DNA from: Polytrichum commune
Taxonomy: Eukaryota; Streptophyta; Polytrichopsida; Polytrichales; Polytrichaceae
Reading direction: 5' to 3'
DNA length: 64,000 nucleotides
NCBI GenBank assembly: GCA_950295325.1
Contig: OX485804.1
Span: forward strand, 12,462,001-12,526,000
Part shown: in pieces, positions 23,462-33,675 of the stretch
Layout of the letters: each line of letters begins with the position of its first letter
Numbering within the stretch: position 1 is the stretch's first letter
Position numbers and translations under genes: made by a program
Notes under the pieces: generated by a model
What the model was told of the DNA's origin: nothing
Database searches by the model: none
What the model saw: only the letters and a program-made list of their open reading frames with translations

Positions 23462-24162
23462 CAGGCCTCCTAAGATATGGCAAACGCCAATTTTATCGCT
23501 TTTAGTTTAAATTCGGAGTCCAAAACTCTTCGAAATCGGCAATATTTATAAGAAAAAAAAAGTGGTAAATTGTCTCGAATTTAATCAAATTCCATGACGT
23601 AAGTTGTGAAAGTGTCAGTTGTTTGTTCTATTGGGCCCCAACGCCATCATCGAACCCAGCCGGACCATGACTTCCCATCACAACACGGCGTTGCTTGGCC
23701 TGAAAGATGGCCTCCAACGTCAAGTTCATCGTTGACAGCTGAAAGTCATATTTTCCCCATTTCAGAATGCTGAAATTCGACTCAACGCTTGTTGTGCCGG
23801 CGAAAGCATTTGCCAATCCACCGCAAAACATCCGCAAATGCTCAAAGCGTCCCTTCAAATCATCCCATCCCGTATTGAAGAACGTTGTGTGATCCTGCTT
23901 GTCAATGAGGAGCTTGGAGCCGGGTTCCCTCTACGACGACTTGGCGCCCTCGACGACTAGGCGTCGTCGACGACGAGGTTGGATCTACGACTCTACGGAC
24001 ACCTAGTCATCGACGATAGTGTCATAACATAAAACACCTCCAATGACATGTCTGCGTAGCGTTCCCGGACAAAATATTCACTTCTTATTTCCGGCGTCCA
24101 GAAAACCTTACATTATCTAAACGTGGTGTCTAAAAATAGAACGCCACATTTTAGGAGACATG
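23462..24162. mobile_element. Non-autonomous hAT element with exact 8-bp target duplication
   Basis: A 701-bp element inserted into a tandem-repeat unit. GGTTACAT flanks it on both sides (23454-23461 and 24163-24170). The TIRs are CAGGCCTCCTAAGATATGGC on the left and, reverse complemented, CATGTCTCCTAAAATGTGGC on the right. The uninterrupted sister units at 24251 and 24466 show the empty site (CCGGTTACATGTTGACATC). Inside is a remnant of a hAT-type C-terminal domain on the minus strand, so it is probably an internal deletion of an autonomous element. Confidence 0.9.
23628..23950 (-). pseudogene. hAT-type transposase C-terminal fragment
   Basis: The reverse strand reads DKQDHTTFFNTGWDDLKGRF, then EHLRMFCGGLANAFAGTTSV and ESNFSILKWGK, then STMNLTLEAIFQAKQRRVV. 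The TSVESNFS...KW block followed by LTLEAIFQAKQ resembles the C-terminal dimerisation region of a hAT-like transposase lineage. It lies entirely within an element with hAT-type TIRs and an 8-bp duplication, which supports the call. Only about 100 residues remain and the catalytic core is missing. Confidence 0.75.
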
Positions 24163-24690
24163 GGTTACATGTTGACATCTTCTCCCAGTTTAGGTTCGTT
24201 CATTCAAGGTATATTCTTCTATAGATTCCTCTAAAACGATCGGTATCCCTCCCAGTTTCATCCTCTCCTCCCCCAGTTTGCCCTCGCCTTCGGTCACGAA
24301 TCGTGAGCATCAGTGCCCAGGAAGTTCTTGGGCATAGATAGGCGGTCAAGATCCGAGTGATTCTAAATCCAGCCGGTTACATGTTGACATCATCTTCCGG
24401 TTTAGCATCGTTCACTTGAGGTATATTCTTCTATAGATTTCTCTAAAACCATTGGTAACTCTACCAGTTCCATCCTCTCCTCCCCCCTCTCCCTGTTCGC
24501 CCTTGCCTTCGGTCACGAAATGTGAGCATCAGTGCCGGGGAAGTTCTTGGGCATAGATAGTCGGTCGAGATCCGAGTGATTCTAAATCCAGCCGGTTACA
24601 TGTTGACATCATCTTCCGGTCTAGCATCGTTCACTTGAGGTATATTCGTGTATAGATTCCTCTGAAACGCTTGGAAATTCTCCTGAAAGT

Positions 24691-25142
24691 CAGTCTCCAA
24701 CTTCCACCGGCTATATCTCAAACTCAACCGGATCATGTGGAAGTAACGGCCGGTTGTTTCCCGGGCACTGGTGAGCATTCAGCAGCCGCCTCCCTCTTCC
24801 CTCATCGGGTTCCCCCATCCGTTGGGGGCCGGCGGGAAGCCGGGAGATGGAATCGGTCGTCGTTGTTTCGGCTGCTGCTGACTTGGGCACTGCTTGCTTT
24901 TCTGTTGTGGACAATGATGCATGAGTCGTGCCATTTTGGGTGCCACGAATAAACGCAAGTGACGAGGGTGGGGTGAGAGAGAGAGAGAGACATGGAACAC
25001 AAGGAACACAAGGAGCACAGGCCATGCAACGGAACCCAATGAACGGACCGGGGGGGGGGGGGACCGACCGGTGGTTACGGATGAACCGGTTGAAGATCCT
25101 CGAGACTTCAGGGAGTTTACCGACCGTTTTAGATGAATCTGC
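24691..25142. other. GC-rich intergenic block with G and GA tracts
   Basis: Contains (GA)n at about 24975-24989 and a run of about 13 G at 25050-25062. Overlapping 75-125 codon frames on the minus strand are low-complexity (Leu-Ser and Pro runs) and are not accepted as genes. Confidence 0.5.
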
Positions 25143-25151
25143 AGAGAATAC

Positions 25152-25637
25152 CTCATATTACACCCTAAACTCCGTAATATCCACCTTCATAGTGTCACAC
25201 ACTCTCGAGTATCCCAAAACCCTAGGGAACATATGTTCATAGTTCACATCTCACTCCTTATTGTCACATTTCTCTCCCTTGTTGTCACAAAATTTGTCAA
25301 CCCACCCAAGAAGTCAACCCACACCCTCGCATTGCGCCTTGTGTCAACATGTGGAGTGTCTTCTTCTTCTTACTCTTCTTCTTATGTCACTTGTTGAATG
25401 TTGGTGCATGTATCCGTCACATTGTCCAGGAAGGCCAAGTGGAGTGGACCACATTAGTGTAGGTGATAGGAGATCGAATTCAAATTGTCCTCACATCTCC
25501 TTTGTGTTATTCCATAATGTCACATGCTACACTAATTTTATAGTATCACACATCCATGTTAACACTACAAAACTCTGTAATATCACGTGCACTTTGGTTG
25601 CCACAGGTGTGATACTATGGAGTTTAGAGTGTAATAA
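25152..25637. mobile_element. Mutator-like non-autonomous element with exact 9-bp duplication
   Basis: A 486-bp element. AGAGAATAC lies directly outside both ends (25143-25151 and 25638-25646). Just inside, the left end reads ATATTACACCCTAAACTCCG and the right end, reverse complemented, reads TTATTACACTCTAAACTCCA, giving a TIR of about 30 bp with a few mismatches at the extreme tip. A 9-bp duplication fits Mutator-like elements. A 145-codon plus-strand frame starts inside it but has no known motif and runs out of the element, so it is not called as a gene. Confidence 0.82.
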
Positions 25638-25646
25638 AGAGAATAC

Positions 25647-26940
25647 TGAAAGATCACAACATATAACGGGTTGGGCTTGCGGATTACTAGGGTTTTGACC
25701 AATCATGCCCAAAATTCTTCCCATACAGTTTTCAAACCAATTACCGTGGAGCACCTGGAGGACGGCATAAGGTAGATGGGTCTTAACGGTGTCGTGGAGA
25801 GAGGGGTCCGCTTTATGAAAGCACGGGGCTTCTGGCTGCAACTGGTTTCGCTCGCCGGACCGTCGAATCTTCAATTGTCCTCAAAACTTCCTCAATCTTT
25901 CAAATCTTTACAAACAAATCTATCAATAAGTCTTACTCTCTCAAAGGATTGTTGCCAACAAAGACTTGTCCGTCTTTTTGTGGACAGTCGAAGTCTCAGC
26001 TCTTTCTATGCAAGAGCTAGCAAACTTCCCTCCACTCAAACTAGCACAACTTTGTTTTCGCTCACTCTCCTTCAAGCATGTAAACACTCAAGATAAAACA
26101 ATCACATGAAAACTCAATTGCATATTTTATTTCAAGTTTTCTTCTCCAAAAAAAACACACAACAACCGTCGAGCTTTCAACAACAAAAAAACTTGTCTCT
26201 CCCCACTCTCTTCTCCTCAACCACATATATGAGATAAGGCCTCACATCCTCCTCTTATCCTCATCACGTGATTTCTAATTATCCATTGGTCTAAAGATAA
26301 ACTAAGGATAAAACTAGAAATAAGGCTAAAAGGGTAATAAGAGTAAACTAAGAGTAAAAAAAAAAGATAAGAATAAAAAAGATAAACTAAAAGTTACTAA
26401 GAATAACTATGAGTAACAAAAAGGTAATCTAATTCTACTCCCTTTTACTTTCCTCCTTCATCTCCAAATGAAGGAATCACCATGAAACACAAAATACATA
26501 CACATGTAAATAATGTACGTATTTACACTACGACAACGGTTACCTTTTTTCTGACCACTTCTCCTAGGATATGTAACACATGATTAGTATGAGATGGTTA
26601 GCTAATCCAAATCAAAGATGTAGCCACTTCTATGATCATTTTTGAAGCTCACATTTCCGAAGTGAAGATTCTTGTGCTCAATATGTGGTGGTCGTATAGG
26701 TCCATGTCAATTATGTTGACTATTGAGCTTAGAATGGTTACCATATCACGAGCATGCCATCTAATCTCTTCTAAGTACATGTCTTCTTGGTGTTTATTTT
26801 TGGCGTCACAACAACCACATACCGTTTGATTAAGATAAGGGTTTGGATGAGGCGCAAACGTTTACTTTATTTTTTGTAGGGCTCTCCAAAGTTGGAAGTT
26901 CAACTACCACCATTGGACACCTTAATTTGTGCCAAGCTTA
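25647..26940. other. Intergenic sequence, no gene recognised
   Basis: A 106-codon plus-strand frame at 25776-26096 is Ser/Leu-rich with no motif. The section 26280-26440 is a purine-rich, degenerate GATAA/AGTAA repeat. Confidence 0.4.
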
Positions 26941-27252
26941 GGGTGGGTTTACACTAGGGTTCAAGGTCAAAGAGTATCCAAAACGAAGTGATCATGTCAG
27001 TCATGGACTAAATTGTGGACCCAAGGAGTTCACACCAGGGCTTGGGTCCAAGGGTGCCATAACATGAAAGTGTCAGTAACATGGCATCACTATGCTGCCA
27101 AATCTTGATAGCCTCCACTCATGAAAACAATCTCCTACTTTGAGAAATCAATCATTTGAGCTTTGGTCCTATGTTGAGTCCAAAAGTAAGGTCAAGTTAA
27201 AGGTGTTTTGGGCCGCAAGTTTTATTGACCGGACCCCAACGTAAACCCACCC
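26941..27252. mobile_element. PIF/Harbinger-like MITE, shorter subfamily
   Basis: A 312-bp non-coding element. The left end is GGGTGGGTTTACACTAGGG and the right end closes with AACGTAAACCCACCC. The flanks are TTA (26938-26940) and TTT, which is one base short of a perfect duplication. The TIR resembles the GGGCCGGTTTACAC family. Confidence 0.75.
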
Positions 27253-27417
27253 TTTGTGACCTCTACTTCAAGAAACCATTATAAAGCTAGGTTGTAGTAG
27301 AAACTTGGCTCTTTAAAGTTTCTTGTGTTGTCACTAAAAAATGTATTATAATGTGCCACTCCTAGACAAAGAGCTTATGGTGTATCTTGTTTAGGATATA
27401 AAAGATAGGCGAGAGGG

Positions 27418-27534
27418 AGTAGTGCATATGGGTGTACCTCTCATTCATCCACATTTATAACATCTTAATCACAAACCTATAGTGGTCATGTTTTTTTAAC
27501 ATGAATAGATGAAAAATATGCTCATATGCAATAA
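27418..27534. mobile_element. Inverted-repeat element, family B, copy 4
   Basis: About 117 bp, little more than the two TIRs. The left end carries GTGCATATGGGTGTACCTCT. The right end, reverse complemented, carries TTATTGCATATGAGCATATT. Confidence 0.65.
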
Positions 27535-27578
27535 TGAACTCTTGCCAAAGAATCAAATCAATTGTTCTTAAACCATAC

Positions 27579-27900
27579 CAGGGGTGGACTCTTCATTGGA
27601 AACCTAAATGATATGTGTGTGTCGATATGAAACTAAACCCATATATACAAGAAGTTTATAGAGAAAAAACAAATGTATACATACCCGCATCATGCTAAAA
27701 ATTGACTCATGTATTTAGATTAAGCATTTCATTATAGTGTGGCAAATGTCTCCACTATGTGTACCAAAATATACATCATGAATTAAACATGCCTTTATTA
27801 CACATAAAATTCACTTTCACTTTTAATTGGAAAAAGTAATTTTCATCCATAGCATGTAACTCAATGATTATATCAAGCAAACAAATACAAGAGCATAATA
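27579..27900. repeat. Dispersed repeat R2, copy 1
   Basis: Matches 36237-36545 in the same orientation over about 310 bp. Shared landmarks include GGTGGACTC, GAAACCTAAATG, ACATACAAGAA-like and TTCACTTTCACTTT. No coding sequence. The superfamily is unknown. Confidence 0.7.
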
Positions 27901-29319
27901 ACTTAGCCACAATCCAGAGAGCATAACACAGGGAAGTCATGAGTACTCCAAGAGCCTCTAGTTTGTACAAACCTAGAACCCAAATGCAAACCTAATTAGA
28001 ACATACATGGTCAACGAGAACTATGACCATATGACAATAATGGATGAAATATGAATTGGATGAAACTAACACATTCATTGACAACCTTTCCTCTAAACTT
28101 TAAGGTCCCCTTTCATACATCTACCTTTACTTCAAAACATTTAGTAGCCTTTTCATATGTATACACTAGAGAAAACACTACCCCCCCTTATGTTACTATG
28201 TATGTTAACACCTCAAAAAATACCTCCTCTCACAATCACGTTAGTTTGTACATGGTACGAAGAGTCCCCCCCTTCCCACCGCGCAAGTCACCATACTTCA
28301 CCCACACGACTGCAACGAACTATTGAAACTACAAAGCATGTCGTCAACAATGCACTATACATATGATAATAAGTGATTCGTACTATTGACCCACGTAAAT
28401 GGTCTTGCAAACCCCCGCAAAAGCCCTTTGAATTCTTTCAAACCAAGTTCATTCTCAACCACCGACAACAACTTTTATTCCCAAGGTTGTTTGAGGAGCC
28501 AATTGATGTGGACCGGCAAGTGTTAGGTGTTGATACATGCATAGTAATGTCACTATGGTGGCCATTTGTTGCACATCTATAGGTGTTGTGGGTGGCATAA
28601 TGCATAAGTTACATGGGCATATGTTAGGCTAGAGTGCCGGTTTTCAGAATCATTGGCATTTGTCTTCACACTTGTGTCTCATCATACCCAGCTTATTCCC
28701 AAACATCCCACAACAAAAATGGAAACGGCGGTCGCATATGAAGTGCTTGTACTTACATTCATTAAAGAACAACTTTCCACTTGGCAACAACTGGTTAGTC
28801 CTCTTCATGTGAGCCCTATCCTCACTCTACCCCAATACGGAAATTGAGAATACTATACTTGTGTGTTGGAGAGGCCACACCTGCTTCTTTCCCGACCTAG
28901 ATCCGGAGGCAAGCTTCCCCTCTCTTTGCATTGTGGCAAGAAGAGAGGCGGTGGCTTGCAATAGCAAATAATAGCTGTCTCGTAACCCCATTAAAGAGAT
29001 CCTTAGGCAAGTTGATAGCGAGGAATTAGTATTCGATTGCATAGTTCCCATGCTCAACCACATAGCTTTCGCATGTTGGGGATCCAACAAATTGTTTTGT
29101 GTTCGGAAATCGTGATGACATGGCCGAGTTAATGGAAATATGGTTAATTGTTTTACATGCACATTATGTGGGCATTATGTGGCCACTCTTCTTCACCGAA
29201 CACCTATAGTTGAGTGGTAGTATAAGGGAAGGCTTGTAGTTTAGAACTAACAACACTACGACATGGGTTATGATATGACGAGACTAAAGGGGGTGGCTTA
29301 AACTCCAGGCCTTTCGTAC
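27901..29319. other. Intergenic sequence, no gene recognised
   Basis: Frames of 91-111 codons at 28051-28326 (plus) and 28827-29162 (minus) show no family motif. They may be decayed retroelement sequence but cannot be assigned. Confidence 0.4.
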
Positions 29320-29535
29320 CTTGGCCACACCTTTGAGAGGGTCTATGTGATTGACAAAAATCTTCACTTTAAGTTTTCTTATAGCTTTTGCAACTTAACT
29401 CTAATTTTGAGACTTGAAATGACAAGTTCTCGCGATTCGTGATTACTAACTAGATGAGACGATTCCCGATCCGATCAAATGGCCATAACTCATGTATGTG
29501 AAATTGGAAAGTATGGCGTGTGGACCTTACGGAGT
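29320..29535. repeat. Dispersed repeat R3, copy 1
   Basis: Landmarks are GGTCTATGTGAT, AATTTTGAGACTTGAAATGA, ACTAGATGAGACGATTCC and GAAATTGGAAA. Related copies lie at 30275-30365, 31130-31330 and 31440-31640, so four copies are packed into 2.3 kb. Confidence 0.7.
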
Positions 29536-29700
29536 CACTCTTCTCCCACTCTACTCACTCAATGCCAATGTTTGAGTGGTATATGGCATGAGTGTAATTA
29601 GGAATTGAAACGAAAAAGACATGCGTCACGATGAGATGAAACTTTTGTTAAACAAAAACAACTCAATAACTAACATAATTGGCAATGCCTATATAGTAAT

Positions 29701-30176
29701 ATCCCACTTAAGTACGCACTTGGAACCGGAGCCGTTGGTGCGCACTTAGTTGGTAGGTGTGTACTTTACTTAGATCACTTCTAGACCCTCTGATTCGATG
29801 AATCGCAACGGGAAATGGACGAAACTTGAGGCAACCCACTTGACCGAAATCCAACCTATCGAGACATTGGTTGAATTTGAAATTGCTACCGACTTCAAAG
29901 GCTTTGAATCTCCACACAACACCGTCCTCGACATCGACATCCAATTGCTTTGCTCCGATGTTCAAATGGAAGCTAGACAGATGTATGATGAATTGTGACG
30001 ATCGTTTGAAATGTTTCAACAAAACGTTAACAAACTAACATTGAATGTCTAGGGGAAAAAAATGCTTGCATTTGCGACAAATCACTCTGCATGACATGTT
30101 CAAACAATAAAGTATGAACCCTAATTTTTGTCAAAAGATTTGCGCACTTAATCAGGATGCATACTTAAGTGGGAGA
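29701..30176. mobile_element. Inverted-repeat element between R3 copies
   Basis: The left end reads ATCCCACTTAAGTACGCACT and the right end, reverse complemented, reads ATCTCCCACTTAAGTATGCA. The interior (about 470 bp) holds a 66-codon plus-strand frame at 29798-29998 and an overlapping 104-codon minus-strand frame. Neither has a motif I recognise. No clean target duplication was found. Confidence 0.6.
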
Positions 30177-30274
30177 TTCCTGTACACGATCATCTAAACA
30201 TCATCTGAAGAGAAAGTCTTCCCTTCAGCCTCTTCCCATTTTGTACCTCCTTCAATTCCAAAACTTTTAAAGAT

Positions 30275-30365
30275 ACTCTTCGCAACTCTTCGCAAGTGCT
30301 AGTTGATTGAGACAATTCCTGATCCAATCTAACGGTCAAAATCCAAGTATGTGGAATTGGCAGCA
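30275..30365. repeat. Dispersed repeat R3, copy 2 (partial)
   Basis: Contains GTGCTAGTTGATTGAGACAA and TGTGGAATTGG, the second half of the R3 unit. It is followed by a (CA)n tract at 30379-30391. Confidence 0.6.
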
Positions 30366-30485
30366 CTCGGCAACGCGCGCACACACACACACATACTTTC
30401 AAGTTCTAACTTCATAGTTGCAAGGTTGACTTCACAACCTTTTCGGGTTAGCTGGAAACTAGGCAGTACTGATCCTCATTAATGC

Positions 30486-30897
30486 ATGCTGGCTTTGAGC
30501 AGAGAGAACCTCAGCAGGACAGAAAGGCTTTTCCGCTGCCAAAAGCGAAGACGCTTCCTATCTTTAATTTGCCCCTTTGGGTCTTTCCTTCTGGAGAATC
30601 GAGTACAAAAGCGCGATTGCCTCCAAGATAGATTCCAAGCTTGCCTCCCTCCTCACCCAACAAAATTTCCCCCAACCTCCAATCTGTGTGACTCCACACA
30701 CCCATCTCCTCCTCCTCCTCTATTACGTTTCTTCCCGCAATTACGACCGGCTCCTCGAACAACACAAGAATTTGGAGCTGCTACATGATCATGTGGACAG
30801 GGAAGCAGTAGCGACGCGAACTGAAATGCCATCCTATGTACCCGTCCAAGCAAATAGCACCAATGCAGGCTGCATTATCAAAGGGCGGTGGATGTAA
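30486..30897 (+). other. Unrecognised GC-richer open region
   Basis: The base composition is richer in GC than the surroundings, and overlapping frames run 100-106 codons. The plus-strand frame ending at 30897 has a plausible hydrophilic helical tail (NYDRLLEQHKNLELLHDHVD) but matches no family I know. A 5' piece of an unannotated gene or a captured gene fragment are both possible. No splice partners could be identified. Confidence 0.25.
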
Positions 30898-31129
30898 ATC
30901 GCAGCGATTGAGGCAACTTCGCTAATTTACTCGTTTGTCTGAAGAATAGAACCACCGCCATTCTTCTTCATTTTCGGAGATAAAGGTCATTGTGGGGCCT
31001 TATGTGGTCGCTCATCTTGATCAAATACCTCTATTGGAGTGAAAAGAAAACCGAAAAGAGGCATGTTATGGTGAGATTGGACTCATGTGCTAAAAATACA
31101 GGCCCCGTTTTAGGTTCAGAAGTTCACAT

Positions 31130-31330
31130 CACTGGCAAGGTCTATGTGATCACTTAAACCGAAACACGATTTTTACATTTTCCTCTTATATAATATCAAT
31201 ATTTTAAAAAAATCTAAACTTCAATTTTGAGACTCGAAGTGGTACTTTTTGTTGTTTGCAATTGCTAGCCGTATGAGATGGTGCCTAATTTGAAACATAC
31301 AAAATCCGTGGAGTAGGAAATGCCTATAAT
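31130..31330. repeat. Dispersed repeat R3, copy 3
   Basis: Starts at AAGGTCTATGTGATCACTTA and carries CAATTTTGAGACTCGAAGTG and GCTAGCCGTATGAGATGG, following the same order as copy 1. Confidence 0.65.
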
Positions 31331-31439
31331 AGTCTCACATACCCTTATATTACATCGCCTATACAGGCAATTGTTACTGAATGAAATTGGACTATGCACT
31401 CAAAATATATACACCAAGATTCTAAGCTTAATAGTAAAC

Positions 31440-31640
31440 ACAAATTGGGAGGGTCTGTGTGAACCACTTACTGAGAACGAGAATCTTCACATTCACTTCT
31501 TAGGACTCTTGCATCTGAACTCCAATTTTCAAATTGTAATGACAAATGTCGTGACCACAAGTGCTAGCTGGATGAGACGATTCTCAATCCAATCCAAAAA
31601 CCGAAATTTGTCTGTGGAGTTGGAAATGTCCACATACCTT
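31440..31640. repeat. Dispersed repeat R3, copy 4
   Basis: Starts near GAGGGTCTGTGTGAACCACT and carries ACTCCAATTTTCAAATTGTA, GTGCTAGCTGGATGAGACGA and GTGGAGTTGGAAATG. It overlaps a 142-codon frame (31320-31748) that is therefore not a gene. Confidence 0.65.
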
Positions 31641-32038
31641 ACACCCTGCACAGATGCTTGCTTGCATGTTGCTGAAACATGGACAATCATTGACGATCAT
31701 CGACGCGGATATTTACTTTATGAAAATTTTCTGGTTTCTGGCAGCTGATCTGCAGCACACCTGGTCATCATCAGCGAGTCAAAAGTTGAAAGAAAAAACA
31801 AAATCCAAAAAATATCTAGCGCGTATATTAAACTCGTCAAGTTACCCAAAAAATACCTCCATACTTTCCCAGTGAACTACTTGCAAGTAAGATAGATACG
31901 AGCTCTTTTAAGCTCATCATGATGGATTGATAACTACAGCAGATGTCACATGCCACATGAGGTCTAAATTTGACATATTTTCTAAATCAAGTTAATCAAG
32001 TTCGTTTGCGGCACTTGATTTGAGTTCCTCACAGCAAC

Positions 32039-32111
<73 letters not shown>

Positions 32112-32566
32112 ATGACAGTAGCACCTGAATTTCTCTAAGTTAGCCAGCTTTTGGACTCCATGTGACAGAGCCCTACAAACTTTGCAGGTGAGGCATCTAC
32201 ACATAGATAAAAACAACAGATCCGTTTTCCCTTGCTTTTTCTTGATTGCTAACTTGTAATGTTGGTCCAAGTCGCGAGCCTTTTGGGGCATCAGCCCGTG
32301 ACCCAATGCATACTCTACACTGACCACACTGATGGTGCCAGGGCACTTTTTCTAGTTTTCAGTTATGTATTGAGGTGGTAGTATTGCTTGCTGGGTCCGC
32401 TCTCTCTCCACCATCTGAGCATGTGCGATGCGGCCAAATTGGGTACTGCAGACAAATTCCCGAGGTGCAAGTGTGCCTTTTATGTATAATGATTTTGAGA
32501 CCGCCAATTAGAAGCAAATCGGTTCCAAAAGCTTTGAGGTTTAAATTTAGAGCTAGATTACCTCCT
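31641..32566. other. Intergenic sequence
   Basis: No gene was recognised. It includes the long (AG)n tract. The minus-strand frame across that tract encodes a Leu-Ser run and is an artefact of the repeat. Confidence 0.5.
32049..32109. repeat. (AG)n microsatellite
   Basis: About 30 uninterrupted AG units preceded by a short (AT)n run. Confidence 0.95.
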
Positions 32567-32779
32567 GCTTATTAGGCACTTGCCTCACACTCACATTGAT
32601 TGCTGGATTGCATTGGATGCCACAAAAGATGATACCTTCGTCTATAATTGCTTGCTTCAGCCCCGCCAATAGCCCACCCACACTTAGGGCCGGTTTACAC
32701 TATGGACCACGAAGTTGGAACAGGCCTCTGTAAGGCAGTTGATTGGATGCTGAAGTTGTCCCGGGACAACTTCGGTTTA

Positions 32780-33274
32780 GGGGCGGTTTACACTATGGAC
32801 CATGAAGTCGTCCCACGGCCGTCTAAGCGATGTGATTGGACGTTGAAGTCGTCCCGGGACGACTTGGGTTTACACCAAGGAAAAAATGGCAGAGTGACCA
32901 CGGAGGTTGAGGTCCACAAATTTGTTTTTTTAAGCCTACTCTATCCACTGCCATGGTCCAACGGGTTTTCCGTTGGGACAAGCAAAAGAGGTGGTCTAGT
33001 AAAATAGCAAGGGCCCATGTCAGAAAAATGCCGTTTTAATAAAAATTTTGGATTTTTTTAATGATTTTTTTTCCAACTTAGTTAATGACTCCACTTTTTG
33101 GTGCATGGTCATTCTTCATGGTCCACATTCGGTTTACACCTAGTGAAGGGCCCACGAACCATGAAAACTAATATTTTAGTAACTCGGACCATGGAAGTCG
33201 TCCCATGTAGCCGTCCCACGCAAAATAGGCCTCTTACGTGGGACGACTTCATGGTCCATAGTGTAAACCGCCCC
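32780..33274. mobile_element. PIF/Harbinger-like MITE nested in a relative
   Basis: A 495-bp element. The left end is GGGGCGGTTTACACTATGGA, and the right end is its near-perfect inverse closing with GTGTAAACCGCCCC. TTA flanks both sides (32777-32779 and 33275-33277). Removing it restores TTCGGTTTACACTAAGGAAA, which matches the uninterrupted order at 59443-59462. It therefore inserted into the TTA of the motif GGTTTACAC inside the older element. Confidence 0.92.
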
Positions 33275-33628
33275 TTACACTAAGGAAAAAAAGTCAGAGG
33301 GACCATGAAGGTCGAGGTCCCTAAAATATAATGCACTGACATGGTTCAACGGGTTTTGCGGTGAGAGAGGCAAGAGAGGTGATATGGTGGTAAAAGGCAA
33401 GAGCCCATGGCAAATAGATGTTGTTTTAATAAATTTTAATGAATCTACCCTCTATGTGCCTTAATCATATCATAGTCCATGAAACATACCATTACTATCT
33501 TGCCCTACCCCTTAAACCGGCTCCCACATGTTTCACCAAACAACGTGGGACATCTAAAACTCAAGAATTTGAGAGCAGATTTGTTTTTTTCCTCTACCAA
33601 CTAAGTTTTTTGGAATTCTGGGGCTTGT

Positions 33629-33675
33629 AATATACCGTTGGAAAGGTCTTGAAAATACCTTTCCAACGGTATATT
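33629..33675. repeat. Perfect 19-bp hairpin
   Basis: AATATACCGTTGGAAAGGT (33629-33647), nine-base loop, then its exact complement (33657-33675). It lies in the portion of the PIF-like element that the 59-kb copy lacks. Confidence 0.85.

Larger units (their letters stand above)
23337..24690. repeat. Tandem repeat of about 210 bp, interrupted
   Basis: Each unit runs from GTTTCATCCTCTCCTCCCC through CTTGGGCATAG, GATCCGAGTG, CCGGTTACATG and GGTATATTCTTCTATAGA to TAAAACGATCGGTA. Unit 1 is split: its first half is 23337-23461 and its second half is 24163-24250, with a 701-bp hAT element between. Unit 2 is about 24251-24465 and unit 3 about 24466-24680. A further diverged copy lies at 58440-58680. 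Confidence 0.85.

Noticed and set aside
24711-25156. Overlapping minus-strand frames of 75-125 codons in GC-rich DNA
   Set aside because: Proline- and Leu-Ser-rich, overlapping in several frames, with (GA)n and G-run repeats inside; no conserved motif or splice structure.
31320-31748. 142-codon plus-strand frame
   Set aside because: It overlaps dispersed repeat R3 copy 4, whose other copies are not open in this frame.
31992-32327. 111-codon minus-strand frame with a long Leu-Ser run
   Set aside because: The run is the translated (AG)n microsatellite; the rest shows no family similarity.
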